64,000 nucleotides of DNA from Agrobacterium vitis (GTDB lineage Bacteria > Pseudomonadota > Alphaproteobacteria > Rhizobiales > Rhizobiaceae): the NCBI RefSeq assembly GCF_013426735.1, contig NZ_AP023274.1:345072-409071 (forward strand), written 5' to 3'. Of the stretch, positions 34,531 through 44,152 are shown piece by piece. Under the pieces are notes generated by a model. The model was not told the DNA's origin. It made no database searches and saw only the letters and a list, made by a program, of their open reading frames with translations. The translations under genes were made by a program, and so were the position numbers. The first letter of the stretch is position 1. Each line of letters opens with the position of its first letter.

Positions 34531-35430
34531 TCACGTGGCGAGGATAGCTGCCAACTCGGTCTGTGATGGAAACGCAGACCGGGTTCCCCGGCGACTGACG
34601 GTGATGCTGGCGGCCTGTGCTGCATGGCGCAGCGCCAAGCAATCGGGCATGACATGGCGCAAACGGCTGGATGCAAGCGCAACCGCCATGAACGTGTCGC
34701 CTGCACCTGTGGTGTCAACAGCAACGGATGGAACGGCTGGGATTGTGGTGGTGCCGGTGCGATCCGCCAAGATTGCACCCTTGCCGCCAAGTGTGATGAT
34801 GACGGTACCAACACCGGCATCACGCAAGCTTTGGGTGGCGGCTTCGCCGCTTTCACCTGTCAGCTTATCGGCTTCGCCCTGGTTCAAAAATGCAATGTCG
34901 ATCAGCGACCAAAGGGCGGCAAAGCCGGGCCGCAGCGGTGATGGGTTGAAGGCGGTGATCAGGCCGCAGCGTTTGGCCTCGTGTAGGAGGGCAGCCGTGG
35001 TGTCATCGGTGAGATTGCCTTGGAGAATGGCCAGATCGCCGGGTTTTGCCGCCTGTAAGGCACTGGTAACATGCTCGGGCCGGAGGCTGGTGGCACAGTC
35101 TGTTGTGGTGATGATGGCATTTTCGCCATCCGGCGTGGTGAAGATCATCGAGATATCGCTGGCTTTATCGACAAGCTCGATCAAGCGGGTATCGATCGGC
35201 TCCAGCGACAGGCTCTGCCGGATCATCGAGGCGCGAAGGTCGTTGCCGACAGCGGCAATCAGCGTGGTGTCCAAACCGGCGCGGCCCAGAACAATCGCCT
35301 GGTTGGCGCCTTTGCCACCCAGATCCGTGCTTTGCTGCTGGCCAAAAATCGACGCCCCGGCCTCTGGCATGGTCGGTACGGACATGATTTCATCGATTGC
35401 GACATTACCGACGACCCAGGCACGCATCAC
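34531..35430 (-). CDS. PfkB-family carbohydrate kinase (ribokinase-like)
   Basis: 299 residues. The N-terminal PfkB signature is present as DLGGKGANQAIVLGRAG and the C-terminal signature as AVDTTGAGDTFMAVALASSR, whose Asp in GAGD is the catalytic base. ATP-dependent phosphorylation of a sugar, probably a pentose or related compound, is expected. It is unusual in lying on the minus strand in the middle of a plus-strand catabolic island, 5 nt from the convergent GATase-like gene and 43 nt from the divergent BtpA-like gene, so it must have its own promoter in that 43-nt gap or further inside the BtpA-like gene. Confidence 0.9.
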   Translation of the reverse strand: MMRAWVVGNVAIDEIMSVPTMPEAGASIFGQQQSTDLGGKGANQAIVLGRAGLDTTLIAAVGNDLRASMIRQSLSLEPIDTRLIELVDKASDISMIFTTPDGENAIITTTDCATSLRPEHVTSALQAAKPGDLAILQGNLTDDTTAALLHEAKRCGLITAFNPSPLRPGFAALWSLIDIAFLNQGEADKLTGESGEAATQSLRDAGVGTVIITLGGKGAILADRTGTTTIPAVPSVAVDTTGAGDTFMAVALASSRLRHVMPDCLALRHAAQAASITVSRRGTRSAFPSQTELAAILAT

Positions 35431-35473
35431 AGACTTTCAACACGCATGGCAGGCTTTCAAAAGGAAATGAGAA

Positions 35474-36316
35474 ATGCTGAATATATCCGACAACACATCA
35501 AGCACTATGCGAGAAATTTTCGGGCGCGACAAGGCGCTGATCGGCATGATCCATTGCCCGGCCTTTCCCGGTGCGCCGCGTTATCGCGGCGCGAGCATGA
35601 CTGAGATTTACGATGCCTGTATGCTTGATGCCGAGGCCCTGATCGAGGGCGGAATGCATGGACTGATCATTGAAAACCACGGCGACATTCCCTTTTCCAA
35701 GCCGGATGACATTGGGCCGGAAACATCTGCTTTCATGAGCGTTGTTACCGACCGCATTTGCCGCTCAGTTGGAGTTCCGCTTGGCATCAATGTGCTGGCC
35801 AATGCACCCATTCCGGCCTTTGCCATTGCCATGGCGGGCGGGGCAAAATTCGTGCGGGTCAACCAATGGGCCAATGCCTATGTCGCCAATGAAGGCTTCA
35901 TGGAGGGACGAGCGGCGGAGGCCATGCGCTACCGTTCCATGCTGCGGGCAGAGCATATCAAGGTGTTTGCCGATAGCCATGTCAAGCACGGCGCCCACGC
36001 CATCACTGCCGACCGCACCATTCAGGAATTGACCCGTGACCTTGCGTTTTTCGATGCCGATGCGGTGATTGCCACCGGCCAGCGCACCGGCAATTCCGCG
36101 ACCATGGAGGAGATTGAAGAGATCGGAGCGGCGACGCATCTGCCCCTTTTGGTTGGTTCGGGTGTTTCCAAGGACAATATCGTCGAGATCCTGAAACGCA
36201 CCAACGGGGTTATCGTCGCTTCATCACTCAAACATGGCGATGTCTGGTGGAATCCGGTCGATATCGAACGGGTCAAAGCTTTCGTGGCGGCGGCCCAGCC
36301 TGGCTTGAAGGCGTAA
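35474..36316 (+). CDS. BtpA/SgcQ-family TIM-barrel protein
   Basis: 280 residues. Family features: ALIGMIHCPAFPGAPRY near the N-terminus, ALIEGGMHGLIIENHGDIPF, PLGINVLANAPIPAFAIAMA, GAKFVRVNQWANAYV and the C-terminal PLLVGSGVSKDNIVEILKRT. BtpA is named for photosystem I biogenesis in cyanobacteria, but the family is widespread next to sugar PTS or ABC genes (SgcQ) and its enzymatic role is unproven; an aldolase- or phosphosugar-lyase-like activity is a common guess. The stop is 5 nt before the start of the amidohydrolase gene, so the two are coupled. Confidence 0.85.
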   Translation: MLNISDNTSSTMREIFGRDKALIGMIHCPAFPGAPRYRGASMTEIYDACMLDAEALIEGGMHGLIIENHGDIPFSKPDDIGPETSAFMSVVTDRICRSVGVPLGINVLANAPIPAFAIAMAGGAKFVRVNQWANAYVANEGFMEGRAAEAMRYRSMLRAEHIKVFADSHVKHGAHAITADRTIQELTRDLAFFDADAVIATGQRTGNSATMEEIEEIGAATHLPLLVGSGVSKDNIVEILKRTNGVIVASSLKHGDVWWNPVDIERVKAFVAAAQPGLKA

Positions 36317-36321
36317 ATACC

Positions 36322-37617
36322 ATGGCACAGGCGGGTGAAGGACTGTTAGAGGTCAATGGCAAGCGGCTTTTGGCCCGATTGGACCAATTTGCCGCGATTG
36401 GCGCAACGCCCAAAGGCGGTGTTAATCGGCAGGCCCTGACGGCGCTTGATCGTCAGGCGCGGCAATTGCTGGCCGATCTCGGCCGGGCGCGTGGATTTTC
36501 CGTCTATCAAGATCCGATCGCCAATCTGTTCTTGCGCCGCGAGGGCCAGAACCCGGATTTGCCGCCGCTGCTGATCGGCAGCCATCTCGACAGCCAGCCC
36601 TCTGGCGGGCGGTTTGATGGTGCGCTGGGCACACTCTGCGCCTTCGAAGTTTTGGAAACATTGGAAGACAATGGCATAGACACCGTCAGGCCTGTCGAGG
36701 TTGTTGCCTTCACCAATGAAGAGGGCTGCCGTTTTTCACCCGGATGCATGGGGTCCATGGCCTTTTCGCAGGGTGCCATTCCCGCCGCATGGTCTATGGC
36801 GCGGGCAACGGATGGCGCGCTGTTTTCCGATGACTTGACAGCAACGCTTGATGATTTGCAAGGCGCGGCCATGAGGCCGCTGGGCTTTCCGGTGTTTGCT
36901 TATCTTGAAGTGCATATCGAGCAAGGCCCATCCTTGGAAAAAGAGGATCTGCCCATCGGCATCGTCACAGGCATTCAGGGCACCCGCTGGCTTCAGGTGA
37001 CCATTTCGGGCCAGACTGCCCATGCAGGCACCACAGCATTGTCCTATCGCAAAGACCCCATGCGCGCCGCCGTCTCCGGCTTGAACGTGCTTTATAATGA
37101 CATCATGCCGGGGGATGCCCAATCACGCCTGACAGTCGGCCGGTTTTCGCTGGAGCCGGGGGCCATCAATGCCATTCCGGCAGCGGTGACGTTTTCGCTG
37201 GATATCCGCCACCCCAATGGTGACCAACTGGATCTGATTGAAGCGAAGATACGCAAGGTCCTGCAGGATCATGCCGGGAAGAATGGATGTGATCTCGAAA
37301 TGGAACTGCTTTTCGACATGGCTCCAGCGCGTTTCCCAGATCATCTGGTTACCATACTGGAGGGTGCGGTTGTTAAGGCTGGTTTTGCCCATAAATCCAT
37401 GGTGTCCGGCGCTTTTCACGATGCACTCTTCATCAATCATGTCGCACCCTCTGCGATGATTTTCACCCCATGCCGAGACGGATTGAGCCATAACGAAGAA
37501 GAGTATGTCAAACCTGCGGATTCTGTCGCAGGAGCGCAAGTGCTGCTGACCGCGAGCGTGCAACTCCTGTCAAACTTGGCGACACAGGCATCTGTCGTTG
37601 TCGCTCACCTCCGTTAG
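36322..37617 (+). CDS. M20-family Zn-dependent amidohydrolase (N-carbamoyl-amino-acid hydrolase / allantoate amidohydrolase type)
   Basis: 431 residues from the ATG at 36322, immediately after the BtpA-like stop; a longer frame would overlap that gene. Metal ligands are recognisable: GSHLDSQPSGGRFDGALG (His and bridging Asp), TNEEGCRFSPG (Glu-Glu) and YLEVHIEQGP (His), with the dimerisation-domain motif TAHAGTTALSYRKDP and a C-terminal HDALFINHVAPSAMIF histidine. These enzymes release ammonia and CO2 from N-carbamoyl amino acids or ureido compounds. In this operon it suggests that the imported molecule is a sugar linked to an amide or ureide, such as a nucleoside-like or N-glycosyl compound. 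Last gene of the island. Confidence 0.87.
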   Translation: MAQAGEGLLEVNGKRLLARLDQFAAIGATPKGGVNRQALTALDRQARQLLADLGRARGFSVYQDPIANLFLRREGQNPDLPPLLIGSHLDSQPSGGRFDGALGTLCAFEVLETLEDNGIDTVRPVEVVAFTNEEGCRFSPGCMGSMAFSQGAIPAAWSMARATDGALFSDDLTATLDDLQGAAMRPLGFPVFAYLEVHIEQGPSLEKEDLPIGIVTGIQGTRWLQVTISGQTAHAGTTALSYRKDPMRAAVSGLNVLYNDIMPGDAQSRLTVGRFSLEPGAINAIPAAVTFSLDIRHPNGDQLDLIEAKIRKVLQDHAGKNGCDLEMELLFDMAPARFPDHLVTILEGAVVKAGFAHKSMVSGAFHDALFINHVAPSAMIFTPCRDGLSHNEEEYVKPADSVAGAQVLLTASVQLLSNLATQASVVVAHLR

Positions 37618-37654
37618 AGTGCCAGGACACAGCCAATCAACCGAATCGAAACCA

Positions 37655-40600
37655 TCAGCCGTTCACGGATTCCCCATCTGCAATATCCTTTTGGCTCTTC
37701 ACGAAGGGCCGTTTGACAAGACCCAGCAGGTCATCAACAAAGGTGAAAATGACGGGGATCACCAATAGGCTCAGAACGGTGGATGTGAGCAAACCGCCAA
37801 TCACAACGATGGACATGGGTTGGCGAAAACTCGTATCGCCGCCGCTGAGGCTCAGTGCAACGGGGGCCATGCCAGCGCCCATGGCGATGGTTGTCATCAC
37901 GATGGGTCGGGCGCGCTTGTGGCAGGCATCGATAAGCGCCTCGTAGCGGTCCATGCCATTGCGTCGCGCCATGATGGCATATTCCACCAGCAAAATTGAA
38001 TTCTTGCTGACAATGCCCATCAGCATCAACAGGCCAATGACGGCGGGCATGGAGAAACTCGTGCCTGTGGCAATCAACGGAAAGAGTGCGCCGCCAAGCG
38101 AGAGGGGAAGTGCCATCAGGATTGTCGCTGGCTGCATGAAATCATGGAACAACAACACCAGCACCGCATAAATGCAGAAGATACCGATGCCCATGGCCAA
38201 GGCAAAGCTGGTGAACAATTCCGACATCCGCTCAAGCTCGCCCTGCTGCACAACATGCACCCCCGGCGGAAGGTGGCTCAAGCCCGGCAACGCCATCGCC
38301 TCTTTGTTGACATCTCCCAAGGCACGGCCATTCAACTGAATGGTGAAGGTAATGTTGCGGGATCTATCGATCCGATCAATCTCCGAGGGGCTGCCCCCGA
38401 TCCGGATTCCGGCAATCGCGCCGAGTGATACTTTGCCGTTCGTCCCGGAGAGTTGCAGTTGCGAGATAGCATCAAGGTTGCGAATATATTTCGGATCAAG
38501 CCGAACACGGATATCGATCTGCCGCTGCGGAAGATTGAACTTGGACCGTGATGTGGAATAGTCGCCATCGGTTGCCACGCGCACAACATCCGCAATTGTA
38601 TCCGAGGTGATACCCAAAGCCGCCGCACGGGCAAAATTCGGGCTGATCTGAATTTCGGGGGCCTGTCTGGCTGCGCTGGATGTAATGCCGCCAATGCCTT
38701 TCAAGCCATGCAATTGTTCTCCCACAACAGCAGCGGTCTGATCGAGAAGGATCGGATCATCGCTTGCCAGCGTCAGCTGCAGCTCGGTGCCATTGCCGCC
38801 GTTGCCAACTTCGACACGTACACCAGCAAGCTGCTGCAAGGCATCGCGCATCTGTTGCTCGATTTGCGATTGCTTCAGTTTTCGATCATTGATTGGGGTA
38901 AGATCAACCACCAATGTGGCGGTTGTCACGTCACTGGTTGTGCTGCTATCGGCACCGCCGCCACTTGTGGTGGAGCCGACGACAGTGAACACGCGCTTGA
39001 TGTTTTCAAGGCCTGAAATCAGTTTTACGGCTTTCAGCGACATGGCTTCCGTGTCGGAAAGCTCTGATCCCGGCGGCATTGTCAATGTCACTTGCGTCTG
39101 TGCGTTGTCAGAGGCGGGAAAGAAGCCGGTCTTCAGCAGAGACACTGCCGAAAGTGACACGACAAGAAAGACGATAATGCCAAGACTGGTCAGAAAACGG
39201 TGGCGCAGGCATGCGCGCACAATGGAGAGATAGGTCTTCATAATGACCCCATCCACTTCCACTTTCGGCGTCGCCTTCATCATGTAAGCAGCCATCATCG
39301 GCGTTAGAAAACGCGCAACCATCAGCGATGCCAGCACCGCGACGGCGGCGGTGACGCCGAACTGCTTGAAGATCAACCCGGGAATCCCGGCCATGAACGC
39401 GGTTGGCAGAAAAACCGCAACCAGCGTGAATGTGGTTGCAATCACCGCAAGGCCGATTTCGTCGGCGGCCTCCATGGCGGCATCAAAGGGTTTTTTGCCC
39501 ATGCGCAGATGTCGCTCGATATTTTCAACCTCGACGATTGCGTCGTCAACGAGAATCCCCACCACCAGCGAAATCGAAAGCAGCGAAATCGTATTGAGGC
39601 TGAAATTCGCCAGATAGATCACCAGGAATGTCGGAATGATGGAGAGCGGCAAAGCCACAGCAGAAAGAAGGGTTGCCCGAAAATCGCGCAGGAAGAGAAA
39701 CACCACGACAATCGCCAGCGCCGCTCCCTCGTACAGCATGTGCATCGACGCTTCATAATTGTCGATTGTTGGCTGAACCGTGGTGTAGGCCTGCACAATT
39801 TCGACTTCGGGATGCTCGGCTGCAAATGCTGCCATCACCCGCGTCAGGTCGGTGGCGACACCCGTATCGGAATAGCCGTTGCTGCGCTTGACCTCAACGG
39901 CAATCACCGGCGTCTGCCCCATATAAGCAAGCGATGAACGTTCGGAAAAGCCATCCGTCACCTTGGCGATCTGGTCGAGACGCACACTCTTGCCATTGGA
40001 AAACGGAATTGAAAGTGCTGCAATGTCTTTGACGGAGTTGACGGCCCCCAATGTGCGCACTGTCTGATGCAGCCCGTTCAAATCTCCACGCCCGCCGGAG
40101 GCATTTTCCTGCACCAATTTCAGCTGGGATGACACGTCCGCCGCCGTCACACCAAATGAAGTCAGCAAGTCCGGGTTGATATCGACATGAATTTCGCGGT
40201 CCACACCGCCAAAACGATCAACCTCTCCGACGCCTTGGGCTTTCAGCAAAGCCTTGGTCATATCATTGTCAACGAACCACGACAGTTCCGTTTCATTCAG
40301 CTTGGTTGATCGCACCGCATAGGTTTGTAGCACCGACGATTGCACCGTGACCCGCGAGACGCTGGGTGTTTGCATCGCCGATGGCAGATCGGTGACGCTA
40401 TCCACCGCGTTGCGAACTTCATTCAGCGCCTGTTCCCCGTCTTTTTCCAGACTGAAGGAGACGCTGATCGAGACGGAGCCGTCGGTGATTGTCGTGGTGA
40501 TATGGTCCAGCTTGTTGAGGGTTGCCAGCTTGTCTTCGATCTTGCGGGCAACTTCGGTTTCAAGTTGCGATGGCGCGGTGCCATCCAGTGTCGCGCTGAT

Positions 40601-40738
40601 CTTGATTGTCGGCAGGTCCATGTCCGGAAACTGCTGAATCTTGAGTTTCTCGAAGGCAATCAAGCCGCAAACGGTCATGAGTGCAAACAGGAGAATGGCT
40701 GGAACCGGATTGCGGATGGAAAAAGCTGAAATATTCAT
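37655..40738 (-). CDS. RND-family multidrug efflux transporter, HAE1/AcrB-like
   Basis: 1,027 residues, full length. Twelve membrane helices in the usual 1+5+1+5 layout around two large periplasmic loops; the first helix is SIRNPVPAILLFALMTVCGL. Proton-relay aspartates are in the fourth helix (VGILVDDAIVEVENIERHL), and the conserved FGVTAAVAVLASLMVARFLT and LLMLMGIVSKNSILLVEYA stretches identify the family. Unlike AcrB the N-terminus begins ISAFSIRNPVPAI, the pattern of the subgroup that pairs with short adaptors. It forms a tripartite pump with the adaptor and outer-membrane channel encoded immediately upstream in the same direction, each gene overlapping the next by 4 nt. Confidence 0.93.
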   Translation of the reverse strand: MNISAFSIRNPVPAILLFALMTVCGLIAFEKLKIQQFPDMDLPTIKISATLDGTAPSQLETEVARKIEDKLATLNKLDHITTTITDGSVSISVSFSLEKDGEQALNEVRNAVDSVTDLPSAMQTPSVSRVTVQSSVLQTYAVRSTKLNETELSWFVDNDMTKALLKAQGVGEVDRFGGVDREIHVDINPDLLTSFGVTAADVSSQLKLVQENASGGRGDLNGLHQTVRTLGAVNSVKDIAALSIPFSNGKSVRLDQIAKVTDGFSERSSLAYMGQTPVIAVEVKRSNGYSDTGVATDLTRVMAAFAAEHPEVEIVQAYTTVQPTIDNYEASMHMLYEGAALAIVVVFLFLRDFRATLLSAVALPLSIIPTFLVIYLANFSLNTISLLSISLVVGILVDDAIVEVENIERHLRMGKKPFDAAMEAADEIGLAVIATTFTLVAVFLPTAFMAGIPGLIFKQFGVTAAVAVLASLMVARFLTPMMAAYMMKATPKVEVDGVIMKTYLSIVRACLRHRFLTSLGIIVFLVVSLSAVSLLKTGFFPASDNAQTQVTLTMPPGSELSDTEAMSLKAVKLISGLENIKRVFTVVGSTTSGGGADSSTTSDVTTATLVVDLTPINDRKLKQSQIEQQMRDALQQLAGVRVEVGNGGNGTELQLTLASDDPILLDQTAAVVGEQLHGLKGIGGITSSAARQAPEIQISPNFARAAALGITSDTIADVVRVATDGDYSTSRSKFNLPQRQIDIRVRLDPKYIRNLDAISQLQLSGTNGKVSLGAIAGIRIGGSPSEIDRIDRSRNITFTIQLNGRALGDVNKEAMALPGLSHLPPGVHVVQQGELERMSELFTSFALAMGIGIFCIYAVLVLLFHDFMQPATILMALPLSLGGALFPLIATGTSFSMPAVIGLLMLMGIVSKNSILLVEYAIMARRNGMDRYEALIDACHKRARPIVMTTIAMGAGMAPVALSLSGGDTSFRQPMSIVVIGGLLTSTVLSLLVIPVIFTFVDDLLGLVKRPFVKSQKDIADGESVNG

Positions 40739-41841
40739 TTGGTGGCGGCCTTCACAAGCACGAGATCATTGTCGGACAGGAAGGCCCCCCCTGCTTCCAC
40801 AATCTGTGCGTGAGCATCAATCCCTGAAAGGATTTCAACCCGGCCGTTATTGCGTCGGCCAATGTCGACGCGCAAGCGCGTAACCCGGTTATCGGCGTTG
40901 ACCCTGAAGACGTAATTGATGCCGTCACTGTAAACCAAAGCGGTTTCGGGCAGGGTGAGCGCGGGCGTGACGGCAAGCTCAATGGTGCCGGATTCGTAGA
41001 GGCCAACCCGGATATCAGGATCATTTGGAAGGGTCACATAGATCGTGCCGCGTCCCGTGTCATTGCTGACAATCGGGCTGACAAGGCGGACAGTTCCTTC
41101 AAAGCTCTTGCCTGATTGATCATGGCCCGATGGATCATGAATGATGGCCTTGGCACCGGGATGGATGCGCGGCAGTTGATAGGACGGAACTTCTGCCTGC
41201 CACTCAATGCGTCCTTGACGCACGAGGCGAAACAGCTCGGTTCCGGCTGAAACCACATTGCCAAGATCGGCGGAACGCGATGAAACAATGCCGCTGTCGG
41301 GTGCTGTTATCGTTGTCTGCGCAAGCGTGATCTTGCTTGATTCAAGCGAGGCTTCATCAGACGCGAGATCGGCTGCATCTGTCTGTTCGGTGATGTAATA
41401 GCCAAGGGTGTCCTGATCGGACAACGCGCCAGAACCCGTGACCTTTTTTGCCCGCAGGCTATCGGCTTTCGCTTTGGCGAGCGTGGCCTTGGCAGAGGCG
41501 ACAGCCGCTTCCTGCTTGTGAACATCGGCGATGGCGCTTGCATCTGACAATCTCGCCAGCACATCGCCTTTCTGCACCACAGAGCCGATATCAACCAGAA
41601 TATCCGTGATTTTTAAAGAGCCGGTTTCGGCTGCAACAATTGCTTCCTGCCACGCCGCCAACCAGCCGCTGACCGCAATCGTGTCTGCCCATTGCAATGT
41701 TTGCGGTGTGGTAACGGACACTGTCAGCGCCGCAGACTGCGTGGTTTGCGCTTGCTCGGTCTTGGAAAAGCCCATAGATGGCACGCCAAGACACGCCACC
41801 GACACAACAACCAACCCCGCACTGCGGAAAACTGAACTCAC
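40735..41841 (-). CDS. RND periplasmic adaptor (membrane fusion protein)
   Basis: 368 residues. A Sec-type signal (AGLVVVSVACLGVPSMGFSK) is followed by the lipoyl half-motif (GWLAAWQEAIVAAETGSLKI, VGSVVQKGDVLARLSD), a helical hairpin of ~75 residues with alternating Ala/Lys heptads (EAAVASAKATLAKAKADSLR), the second lipoyl half (TTITAPDSGIVSSRSADLGN) and beta-barrel strands. It bridges the RND pump and the outer-membrane channel. The start overlaps the end of the channel gene and the stop overlaps the pump start, so the three proteins are made together. Confidence 0.92.
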   Translation of the reverse strand: MSSVFRSAGLVVVSVACLGVPSMGFSKTEQAQTTQSAALTVSVTTPQTLQWADTIAVSGWLAAWQEAIVAAETGSLKITDILVDIGSVVQKGDVLARLSDASAIADVHKQEAAVASAKATLAKAKADSLRAKKVTGSGALSDQDTLGYYITEQTDAADLASDEASLESSKITLAQTTITAPDSGIVSSRSADLGNVVSAGTELFRLVRQGRIEWQAEVPSYQLPRIHPGAKAIIHDPSGHDQSGKSFEGTVRLVSPIVSNDTGRGTIYVTLPNDPDIRVGLYESGTIELAVTPALTLPETALVYSDGINYVFRVNADNRVTRLRVDIGRRNNGRVEILSGIDAHAQIVEAGGAFLSDNDLVLVKAATK

Positions 41842-43310
41842 TGTTTTACTCCTTTGGCATCTACGTCACTTGCCATCACGCCGCCCGTTGCATTCGGGGT
41901 CCAGCCGCCGCCCATCGCCTTGTAAAGAGCGATCCAATCACGCACGGCATCGCGTTGATTTTCCACAAGCGTTAACTCGGCGGCCTGCAATTCGCGGCGC
42001 GCATCTTCGCGGTCGAGAACACTTGCCCCGCCCGCCTTCCAATTGGTGTCTATGGCTTTGAAATACGCCCGGTAGTTCTTTGCCGCGACCACAGCATCAC
42101 CAATCTGACGCTCTGTGCTATCGACATTCACCATCGCCGTTTCCACGGCGTTGATGGCCGTCAGAACACCGGACTTATAACTCGCAATGGCAGCCTTATA
42201 GGCCGCTTCCTTGTATTTGACGGTGGCGCGAAGCGATCCGCCGTCAAAAATCGGGATTGAAACGGCTGGCCCAAAGGACCACGGCAGGCTTGTTCCGCTG
42301 GATGTCGAATGGCTCGCCGTCAGCGTGCCGCTCAGAGAAAAGCTTGGGTAAAGATCGGCTTTGGCCGTTGCGACATCGGCAAGCGAGGCGGCGGCTTCTT
42401 TTTCCAGCGCGTTCACATCCGGTCTTTGCCGGATAACATTGACTGGTATTGCATCAACGGACAGTTTTGCAGGGCGGGGTATTTTCGACGAGCTTTTATT
42501 GAGAATATCGCGCACTTTGCCTTCATCAACGGCAACGAGTTCGGTAATCGATTTGATCAGAACCTCGCAATCCGCCACCTGTGACTTCAGGGACGAAGAC
42601 GTGCTCGCCGCACTTGCTTTGATCAGGGCGAGATCGGAGGTCGATTTCAATCCGGATGCGGTGGAAACCTCCGTTGCCTTGACAGTATCGCGTTGAGAAA
42701 CCAGCTCGGCTGCATAAATGCCCTGCAACTGCCGACATCCCCTGTATTGCACGTAGTCATCGGCAACTTCAGCGGCAAGTGTGACGCGCGCATCATACCA
42801 GTCTGCCGTTTCTTCGGCCACGCGCTGGCGGGCGGCCTCGACGGTGTTGCGCGTCTTGCCGAAAAAATCCAGCTCCCACGAGGCATCCAGCTCTCCGGTA
42901 CCCGTGGTGGAGGGGGAAACGCGGCTGGCTCTTGATCCCCTCGTTCCAGAACGGTCATAGGAACCGGAACCGGTCAGGGATGGGAAATAGTCTGCCTTTG
43001 ATGAGGCCAAGGTGGCGCGGGCTTCTTCAATCTCGGCAACTGCGGATTCAAGGGTGGGGCTGTTGGCTTCGGCGGTGCGCAAAAGCTCTGAGAGGGCAGG
43101 ATCATTAAAGGTGTTCCACCAATCAACCAGCTGTGCGGTGCTGCCCGAATGCGGCAACGTCGCATGCCAGCGGTCTGCCAATTTGGAAATATCCACATTT
43201 GACTGGGTCACCGCCACGCAGGCCGACAAGGGTACGACAATCAGACTGAGCCACCATTTGCCATGCCGCATACTGTTCGGTTGAAGTGCATTGTCATGTG
43301 CTGGCGTCAT
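41838..43310 (-). CDS. outer-membrane efflux lipoprotein, NodT family
   Basis: 490 residues. A lipobox (VVPLSACVAVTQ, Cys at residue 32) follows a hydrophobic stretch, indicating a lipid-anchored outer-membrane channel. The two OEP repeats are evident: SPTLESAVAEIEEARATLAS with a beta-strand turn of TGSGSYDRSGTRGSRA, and RPDVNALEKEAAASLADVAT with PSFSLSGTLTASHSTSSG in the second half. An internal ATG at 43271 is an alternative start that keeps the lipobox. First gene of the pump operon, divergent from the two-component system across 155 bp. Homotrimer forms the exit duct. Confidence 0.9.
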   Translation of the reverse strand: MTPAHDNALQPNSMRHGKWWLSLIVVPLSACVAVTQSNVDISKLADRWHATLPHSGSTAQLVDWWNTFNDPALSELLRTAEANSPTLESAVAEIEEARATLASSKADYFPSLTGSGSYDRSGTRGSRASRVSPSTTGTGELDASWELDFFGKTRNTVEAARQRVAEETADWYDARVTLAAEVADDYVQYRGCRQLQGIYAAELVSQRDTVKATEVSTASGLKSTSDLALIKASAASTSSSLKSQVADCEVLIKSITELVAVDEGKVRDILNKSSSKIPRPAKLSVDAIPVNVIRQRPDVNALEKEAAASLADVATAKADLYPSFSLSGTLTASHSTSSGTSLPWSFGPAVSIPIFDGGSLRATVKYKEAAYKAAIASYKSGVLTAINAVETAMVNVDSTERQIGDAVVAAKNYRAYFKAIDTNWKAGGASVLDREDARRELQAAELTLVENQRDAVRDWIALYKAMGGGWTPNATGGVMASDVDAKGVKQ

Positions 43311-43465
43311 CAGATCCGGCCCTGGTTTCGCAATCGTGCGGACCGATCTTTAAAGATGTGAATGTTAAGTGCCGTCAGGGATGTGTAAAATTGGGTAAAA
43401 TAACACTTGCTAGCCGTGCGGCCGGTTTATCCTGTCCTTTATAATTTCAATGGCAGACCAGATCG

Positions 43466-44152
43466 ATGACCAATGTACTCTTGATTGACGACGATAAGGA
43501 GCTGACCACGATTCTGAGTGAGTACCTGACGGAAGAAGGCTTCACGGTATTTGCAGCGGTCAATGGCAAGCAGGGACTGGCTGAGATCGCTGCCCGCAGG
43601 ATCGATATGATCGTCCTTGATATCATGATGCCGCAAATGAACGGAATTGATGTTTTGCAACGAATACGCCGCGTCAGCGAGGTTCCCGTTCTCATGCTCA
43701 CCGCCCGTGGCGATGACGTAGACCGCATTTCCGGCCTCAATCTGGGTGCTGATGATTATGTGGCAAAACCCTGCTCATCCGGTGAGCTTGTTGCCCGGCT
43801 CCGCGCGATCCTCAGACGCATTGGCCCGGAAAAGGATGTCGAGACCAACCAATTGCGATCGGGTGATCTGGTTTTAAACCCGGCCAACAGAACTGCGGAA
43901 TGGCGCGGCCTGCCGTTTGAGCTCACCGGCACAGAATTTATCCTGCTTGAAGTGTTGGTGCGCAATGCGGGACAGCTGCTTTCAAGGCAGTTTATCTCAA
44001 AGCAGGCATTCGGCCGTCCGCTGGTGGCCTTTGATCGACGCATCGATGTTCACATCAGCAGCGTGCGACAGAAACTGGGCCGACGGGAGGACGGGCAGTC
44101 CTGGATTCAGTCCGTGCGCGGACAGGGCTACCAACTCATCCGGGATGTTTGA
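43466..44152 (+). CDS. OmpR-family response regulator
   Basis: 228 residues. Receiver domain with phosphoacceptor Asp52 (MIVLDIMMPQMNG), acidic pocket LIDDD (7-10), Thr78-like VLMLTARGDD and Lys in DYVAKPCSSGEL; the C-terminal winged helix (from ~130) ends with HISSVRQKLGRREDGQSWI and SVRGQGYQLI. It overlaps the sensor kinase gene by 1 nt (ATGA-type junction) and is divergent from the RND efflux operon, so it probably controls that operon from the shared 155-bp region. Confidence 0.93.
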   Translation: MTNVLLIDDDKELTTILSEYLTEEGFTVFAAVNGKQGLAEIAARRIDMIVLDIMMPQMNGIDVLQRIRRVSEVPVLMLTARGDDVDRISGLNLGADDYVAKPCSSGELVARLRAILRRIGPEKDVETNQLRSGDLVLNPANRTAEWRGLPFELTGTEFILLEVLVRNAGQLLSRQFISKQAFGRPLVAFDRRIDVHISSVRQKLGRREDGQSWIQSVRGQGYQLIRDV

